A DNA stretch of 64,000 bases from an uncultured Muribaculaceae bacterium. Lineage in GTDB: Bacteria; Bacteroidota; Bacteroidia; Bacteroidales; Muribaculaceae. Positions 59,678 to 64,000 of this stretch are shown here, piece by piece (within the stretch, counting starts at the first letter, position 1; each line of letters opens with the position of its first letter). A model generated the notes under the pieces. The model worked only from the letters and a program-made list of their open reading frames with translations. It searched no databases and was not told the origin of the DNA. The stretch is taken from assembly GCA_947381945.1 (NCBI GenBank), contig CANCXM010000001.1, forward strand, positions 156,500-220,499. Direction: 5' to 3'. The position numbers and the translations under genes are program-made.

Positions 59678-61471
59678 ATGAAAAAACTGTTACTCTCAGT
59701 TTCAGCTATCCTCCTCGGTTTCGGACTATCGGCAACAGACCTTACTCCCGCTTTCCCGGGAGCGGAAGGTCACGGACGTTACACCACCGGCGGACGCGGC
59801 GGTGAAATCCGTCATGTCACCAACCTCAACGACAGCGGCCCCGGCTCGCTCCGCCAGGCTCTCAGCGGATCGAAGCCGAAAATAATTGTTTTTGACGTGA
59901 GCGGCTATATTGACCTCCGTTCACAGCTCAATGTCACCTCAAATACTACTATTGCCGGACAGACTGCTCCTGAAGGTGGCATCACCCTGCGCTACCACAC
60001 TCTTTATTTCGGTGACTGCGACAATGTCATTGTCCGTTTCATCCGTTCGCGCCGTTCACAGGTCAAGGATGTCAACGACGGTGCCGACGCTACATGGGGC
60101 CGCAAACACAAGAACATCATCATTGACCATTGCTCCTTCTCATGGAGTATCGACGAGGTCGCATCGTTCTACGACAACCGCAATTTCACTCTCCAGTGGT
60201 CAACAATCGCCGAAGGTCTTGCAAATCCCGGTCACACCAAAGGTGCCCACAGCTATGGCGGTATCTGGGGAGGTAAGAATGCTTCTTTCCACCACAATTT
60301 CGTGGCCCACATCCAGAACCGCGCACCGCGTTTCAACGGCGCGCGTTACGGATGGGAAGGCTACGACAAGGAGGCATATAGCTCGACTGTCGATGCCGAG
60401 CGCGTGGATTTCCGCAACTGTCTGCTTTACAACTGGGGCAACGGCAACGGTTGTTACGGTGGTCCCGGCGGAGGCTATATCAACATGGTCAACAATTACT
60501 ACAAGGCCGGACCCGGTACGAAAAACAAAACCCGCGTGACGCAGGTCAGTGTCGCATCCGATGGTAATGCCGAGGGTTCAAACCTTAAAGGTTACGCCTC
60601 GCGCTACTACATAAAGGGCAACTATGTCACCGCCGCGTCAAATCCGCAGGACTACGACTGGAGCGGAGTCATCTATGACTCCGGACTTGTCATGAAGGAC
60701 GGCGAGCGTTACATCAAGGATGCCGCCCATCTGTATGGCGAAAATGTTGACTATACCAATATCAACGGTGTTGACTGCGTCTCGCTGAAGCTTGACTCAG
60801 CCATTGATGCAGGCGATGTGACCACCCACAGTGCTACCGGTGTCTATGACAAGATTCTCGATTATTGCGGTGCATCGCTCTATCGCGACGATACTGATGT
60901 GCGCTACATGGAAGAGGCTCGTACAGGCACAACGACCTACAAAGGTAATGTGGCCTACGTCGATGCCAATGGCAAGACTTATCCGACTTCAGGAACTTCC
61001 GGTATTCTTGACTTCATCAATGATCCTGCGAAGGATGAGGTGGCCGGTACTGCAAGTTTCCCCGCGCTTCCGAGTGTCAGCCGTCCCGAAGGATATGACA
61101 GCGACAACGACGGTATGCCCGACGCATGGGAGATTGCATACGGTCTGAACCCCAACGATGCTTCGGATGCCAAAAGTTTCACGCTCGATCCGCGTGGATG
61201 GTACAGCAATGTGGAGGTCTATCTCAACTCTCTTGTCGAGGACATCATGAAGGCCGGAAATGCCGATGCCCTCACCCCTGTCGATGAATATTATCCTGAA
61301 CTGAAGGGTGTAGAGTCAGGCATAAGTTCACCGGTGGTTGGAAGTCAGATAGAGCGTATTGAATACTACAACCTTCAGGGTATACGCCTTTCCGCTCCTG
61401 TGGAGGGTGTGAATATCCGTCGCATTGTCTATACAGACGGCCATTCCGAAACCGATAAGGTGATAAAGTAA
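59678..61471 (+). CDS. Pectate lyase (PL1-like), secreted, with a C-terminal sorting-type tail
   Basis: This 597-residue protein has a signal peptide (about 1-20). It begins AFPGAEGHGRYTTGGRGGEIRHVTNLNDSGPGSLRQAL, the PL1 opening, followed by a beta-helix with TIAGQTAPEGGITLRYHTL, RFIRSRRSQV, NIIIDHCSFSWSIDE and HHNFVAHIQNRAPRFNGARYGWEGYDKEAYSST. It cleaves polygalacturonate by beta-elimination. A calcium-binding type segment DSDNDGMPDAWEIAYGLNPNDASD follows. The last 60 or so residues (YYNLQGIRLSAP...GVNIRRIVYTDG) resemble the short C-terminal tails of type IX-secreted or surface proteins in related bacteria. It precedes the esterase-GH28 fusion by 37 bp. Confidence 0.85.
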   Translation: MKKLLLSVSAILLGFGLSATDLTPAFPGAEGHGRYTTGGRGGEIRHVTNLNDSGPGSLRQALSGSKPKIIVFDVSGYIDLRSQLNVTSNTTIAGQTAPEGGITLRYHTLYFGDCDNVIVRFIRSRRSQVKDVNDGADATWGRKHKNIIIDHCSFSWSIDEVASFYDNRNFTLQWSTIAEGLANPGHTKGAHSYGGIWGGKNASFHHNFVAHIQNRAPRFNGARYGWEGYDKEAYSSTVDAERVDFRNCLLYNWGNGNGCYGGPGGGYINMVNNYYKAGPGTKNKTRVTQVSVASDGNAEGSNLKGYASRYYIKGNYVTAASNPQDYDWSGVIYDSGLVMKDGERYIKDAAHLYGENVDYTNINGVDCVSLKLDSAIDAGDVTTHSATGVYDKILDYCGASLYRDDTDVRYMEEARTGTTTYKGNVAYVDANGKTYPTSGTSGILDFINDPAKDEVAGTASFPALPSVSRPEGYDSDNDGMPDAWEIAYGLNPNDASDAKSFTLDPRGWYSNVEVYLNSLVEDIMKAGNADALTPVDEYYPELKGVESGISSPVVGSQIERIEYYNLQGIRLSAPVEGVNIRRIVYTDGHSETDKVIK

Positions 61472-61508
61472 AGCCGTAATAAAAAACTCATTTACAAACT
61501 TGTTTCCA

Positions 61509-63788
61509 ATGAAAAAATTCATCCTCCTTGGCCTGCTTGGCTTCTCGATGGTCTCATCGGTCTCTGCAGCAGTGCCGGAAATTCCGCGCGACACCTCCTT
61601 CACTGCCTATTCGACCAATATCAAGGTGAGGAAGAAGCATCCCGAGGCCGTCCTTGTCAAACCGGAATTGCCCGAAGGCGTGAAAGCCTACGAGAACGTG
61701 GTCTATACCACCATTAAAAAGACCCGTTTCGGAGACCGCGACCTCCATGTCGACATCTTCCGTCCGGATGACGACAAGACATATCCTGCTCTCATCATGA
61801 TTCATGGCGGAGGCTGGAACTCAGGCGACAAGTCATTGCAGGTGCCGATGGCGCAGCAGATTGCCGCGAGAGGTTATGTGACTATTCCTGTCGAGTATCG
61901 TCTCATTCCCGAGGCCGTTTATCCTGCCGGTCTCCACGACATAAAGACTGCGGTCCGCTGGGCGAGAGCCAATGCCTCGAAATATGGTATTGACCCCGAC
62001 CACATTGCGGTGTCGGGCTGTTCGGCCGGTGCGCAACTTGCAACGCTTGTCGGAGTGACAAACGGCTCGAAGCGTCATGAAGGCAAGGGTGAATGGAAAA
62101 AAACGTCGAGCGACGTGCAGGCTGTGATAAACATGGATGGCATTTCCACATTCGTGTCGGAATCCAATATCGCTGATGCGCGTGAACGCTTAGAGAAGAA
62201 AGGTCAGCTTCCGGTCAATGCTCTCTGGCTCGGCGGACTCTATGAGGATTCACCTGAGAACTGGAAGGAGGCATCGGCTCTCCTGTGGGCGACCCCCAAG
62301 TCGGCTCCCGTCTGCTTCATCAGCAGCGGACTGCCCCGTTACAGCGACGGACGCGACTCTCTCGTTGAGATTTATGATTCGCTCGGCATCTACACCGAGC
62401 GTCACCGCATCCCTGTGGATGTCCATCCTTTCTGGTTCTTCAATCCCTGGATGAACACGACCGTCGACTATGCCTCGGAGTTCCTCGACAGGATGTTCAA
62501 GGCTGATGCGCCGCAGCTACCGCGCCGCTACAAACTCACTGACTATGGTGTGGTGAACGACAGCACTGTCCTTCAGACATCTGCCATACAGGCGGTGATT
62601 GACCGTGCTGAGGCCGATGGTGGCGGAGAGGTCGTTGTTCCGGCAGGAACCTATCTCACCGGTGCTCTTTTCTTCAAGCCGGGCACATCCTTACATCTCC
62701 ACGAAGGAGCCATCATCAAGGGTTCTGACCGCATTGAGGATTATCCGCTTATTCCCTCGCGCATGGAAGGGCGGAGCATCTATTACCATGCCGCGCTCAT
62801 CAATGCCTATCATGTGGATAATTTCACCATTGAAGGCCCCGGAACCATCAACGGCAACGGTTACAAATTCTGGGTTGAGTTCTGGGACAATGTGGAGCGT
62901 GCGCGTAAGGAAAACCGCTCATGGACCAATCTTGAAGTGCGACGTCCGCGTCTGGTGTTTCTCTGGGGTTGCGACAATGCCCATTTGAGTGGCGTACGCT
63001 TGGTCAATTCAGCTTTCTGGACTTCACACTACTACCGCTGCAACGATCTTCTCATCGAGAATTGTGAGGTGCAGGCACCCAAAGAGCCGGTGCGCGCGCC
63101 GAGCAGCGATGCCATTGACCTCGACGGCTGTCACCGTGTGGTCGTGCGCGGTTGCTATCTCAATTGCGATGACGACGGTGTCTGTCTGAAAGGCGGCAAG
63201 GGTGTCTATGCCAACCGTTCATACGAGAACGACAGTGTGACGGATGTGCTGGTTGAGGGCTGTGTGTTCGGTCCTAATCTCCACGGGACATTGACAATGG
63301 GCAGCGAGTGCATCCATGCCGACAATGTCGTGATGCGCAATTGCCGTGTAGATAACAATTGCTCTGTCCTGCGTCTGAAAATGCGCCCCGACACATATCA
63401 GACCTACGAGAATATCCGTGTGGAGAACATCACCGGACGCTTCGGCACACTCATCGAGATTCTGCCCTGGAAGCAGTTCTACACACTCGAAGGTAGCAAT
63501 GAGCATCCCGTCGGCATTATCCGCAATGTCAGCGTGAGCAATGTCACCGGATCGTGCGACAATCTTGGAGCCATAGCCGCCAACGCCAATGATAAGGTTG
63601 AGAATTTCTCGATTTCGAATGTGAATGTCAAAGCCAAGTCCGACATTTTCCATTGCAACTATCCTTGGGTGCGCCTGACCGACGTGAAAGTCAACGGCAA
63701 AGCCCCGCAGATTGTCAGTGTGGAAGAGGAGATGAAAGACAAACTCAACTTCGACGCCACCGACCTCGACAAAAACAACGAGAAATAA
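61509..63788 (+). CDS. Fusion of alpha/beta-hydrolase esterase and GH28 polygalacturonase-like domain, exported
   Basis: This 759-residue protein starts MKKFILLGLLGFSMVSSVSAA, a signal peptide. Residues about 60-320 form an alpha/beta-hydrolase esterase: oxyanion segment MIHGGGWNSGDK, nucleophile GCSAG near 172 (Ser) and a His near the end of the domain. Residues about 335-720 are a GH28 beta-helix: SSDAIDLDGCHRV, NCDDDGVCLKGG, NLHGTLTMGSE and LRLKMRPDT, so the HG and RxK motifs are intact. The esterase may remove acetyl or methyl groups and let the GH28 part cut deacetylated pectin or rhamnogalacturonan. ATG 61509 is chosen; a TTG three codons earlier is less likely. Confidence 0.88.
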   Translation: MKKFILLGLLGFSMVSSVSAAVPEIPRDTSFTAYSTNIKVRKKHPEAVLVKPELPEGVKAYENVVYTTIKKTRFGDRDLHVDIFRPDDDKTYPALIMIHGGGWNSGDKSLQVPMAQQIAARGYVTIPVEYRLIPEAVYPAGLHDIKTAVRWARANASKYGIDPDHIAVSGCSAGAQLATLVGVTNGSKRHEGKGEWKKTSSDVQAVINMDGISTFVSESNIADARERLEKKGQLPVNALWLGGLYEDSPENWKEASALLWATPKSAPVCFISSGLPRYSDGRDSLVEIYDSLGIYTERHRIPVDVHPFWFFNPWMNTTVDYASEFLDRMFKADAPQLPRRYKLTDYGVVNDSTVLQTSAIQAVIDRAEADGGGEVVVPAGTYLTGALFFKPGTSLHLHEGAIIKGSDRIEDYPLIPSRMEGRSIYYHAALINAYHVDNFTIEGPGTINGNGYKFWVEFWDNVERARKENRSWTNLEVRRPRLVFLWGCDNAHLSGVRLVNSAFWTSHYYRCNDLLIENCEVQAPKEPVRAPSSDAIDLDGCHRVVVRGCYLNCDDDGVCLKGGKGVYANRSYENDSVTDVLVEGCVFGPNLHGTLTMGSECIHADNVVMRNCRVDNNCSVLRLKMRPDTYQTYENIRVENITGRFGTLIEILPWKQFYTLEGSNEHPVGIIRNVSVSNVTGSCDNLGAIAANANDKVENFSISNVNVKAKSDIFHCNYPWVRLTDVKVNGKAPQIVSVEEEMKDKLNFDATDLDKNNEK

Positions 63789-63793
63789 AAATT

Positions 63794-63817
63794 CCCTCCC
63801 ACAATTGAGGGGAGGAT
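63794..63817 (+). terminator. Hairpin after the esterase-GH28 gene
   Basis: CCCTCC pairs with GGGGAGG around CACAATTGA, just after the stop codon. There is no long T-run, so this is a weak terminator. Confidence 0.4.
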
Positions 63818-63844
63818 TCCGTTGAAGGAAAGGCACATAAAGAC

Positions 63845-63947
63845 ATAAGGTCAGAAGAAACAAAAGTTTTTTATAAGGTTTTTATTCAGGCTGAATTAAA
63901 ATAATTGCCGGATAAATATAAAAAACTATGTTTCTTCTGACCTTATG
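63845..63947. repeat. Inverted repeat with 19-bp arms
   Basis: CATAAGGTCAGAAGAAACA (63845-63863) is exactly repeated in inverted orientation as TGTTTCTTCTGACCTTATG (63929-63947), with the similarity continuing into AGTTTTTTAT. The spacer is about 65 bp. No gene lies in it. Confidence 0.75.
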
Positions 63948-64000
63948 ACCTTCTATGTTGCCATACAATCGAATTTGTATTTTTAACTAAATATTTAACA

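Overview
The window looks like chromosomal DNA of a gut Bacteroidota bacterium, most likely Bacteroidales of the Muribaculaceae type. The reasons are promoters of the form TTTG-N19..22-TAnnTTTG, almost no Shine-Dalgarno sequences, many SPII lipoproteins, pectin-degrading enzymes, a class III fructose-bisphosphatase, a lipid A/Kdo cluster, a DAHP synthase-chorismate mutase fusion and a GIN-domain protein. About 58 protein genes and one tRNA can be supported. There is no rRNA, CRISPR array, prophage or intact IS element.

Layout. 1-4.1 kb: a TlpA-like thioredoxin lipoprotein/exported protein flanked by two paired palindromic repeat elements, then fbp. 4.4-8.6 kb: a pectin/uronate catabolic operon kduD, EIIC-type permease, kduI (with an export signal), kdgK. 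9.1-10.4 kb: a PH-like membrane protein and a DUF4160/DUF2442 pair that looks like a toxin-antitoxin module and has a perfect palindrome inside its promoter. 10.5-14.1 kb: ftsY, rimO, menF-like. 14.2-18.6 kb: two SGNH hydrolases plus an MBOAT acyltransferase (extracytoplasmic O-acylation module). 18.2-21.1 kb: a convergently overlapping hypothetical gene and a membrane-tethered TPR/HTH regulator. 21.1-22.3 kb: gene-poor, with tRNA-Gln. 22.3-25 kb: double GNAT, yccF, hisIE, hisF. 25.3-29 kb: a tiny low-complexity lipoprotein, dusB, GIN-domain protein, polysaccharide flippase. 29-29.8 kb: a dense cluster of composite palindromic repeats. 29.8-40.7 kb: envelope glycan genes (GNAT/FemAB-like, GT2, two LtaS-like sulfatase-fold membrane enzymes, GT9, GT90, kdsB, lpxL-like, waaA). 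40.9-46.8 kb: B3/4 protein, tsaC, FemAB-like, CDF transporter, AraC regulator, GH28. 47-48.3 kb: gene-poor region and a small membrane protein. 48.5-52.8 kb: the aromatic amino acid operon pheA-aminotransferase-DAHPS/CM-tyrA. 52.9-59.4 kb: addA-like helicase/nuclease, yciH, two lipoproteins, pyrD, pyrK. 59.7-63.8 kb: pectate lyase and an esterase-GH28 fusion.

The strongest regulatory discovery is upstream of pheA. A consensus promoter is followed by an 18-codon leader ORF, MTRFYAYPFFYYFYFDKK, with 5 Phe and 5 Tyr. Directly after its stop codon lies an antiterminator strand identical in sequence to the 3' strand of a U-tailed terminator. This is a complete ribosome-mediated Phe/Tyr attenuator that would control the whole four-gene aromatic operon.

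Functionally, the pectin genes form a plausible route. PL1 and GH28 enzymes cut pectin, the fused esterase removes esters, an exported KduI could isomerise the unsaturated-uronate product in the periplasm, the EIIC-like permease could import it, and KduD and KdgK convert it to KDPG in the cytoplasm. No KDPG aldolase and no SusC/D pair is present in this window.
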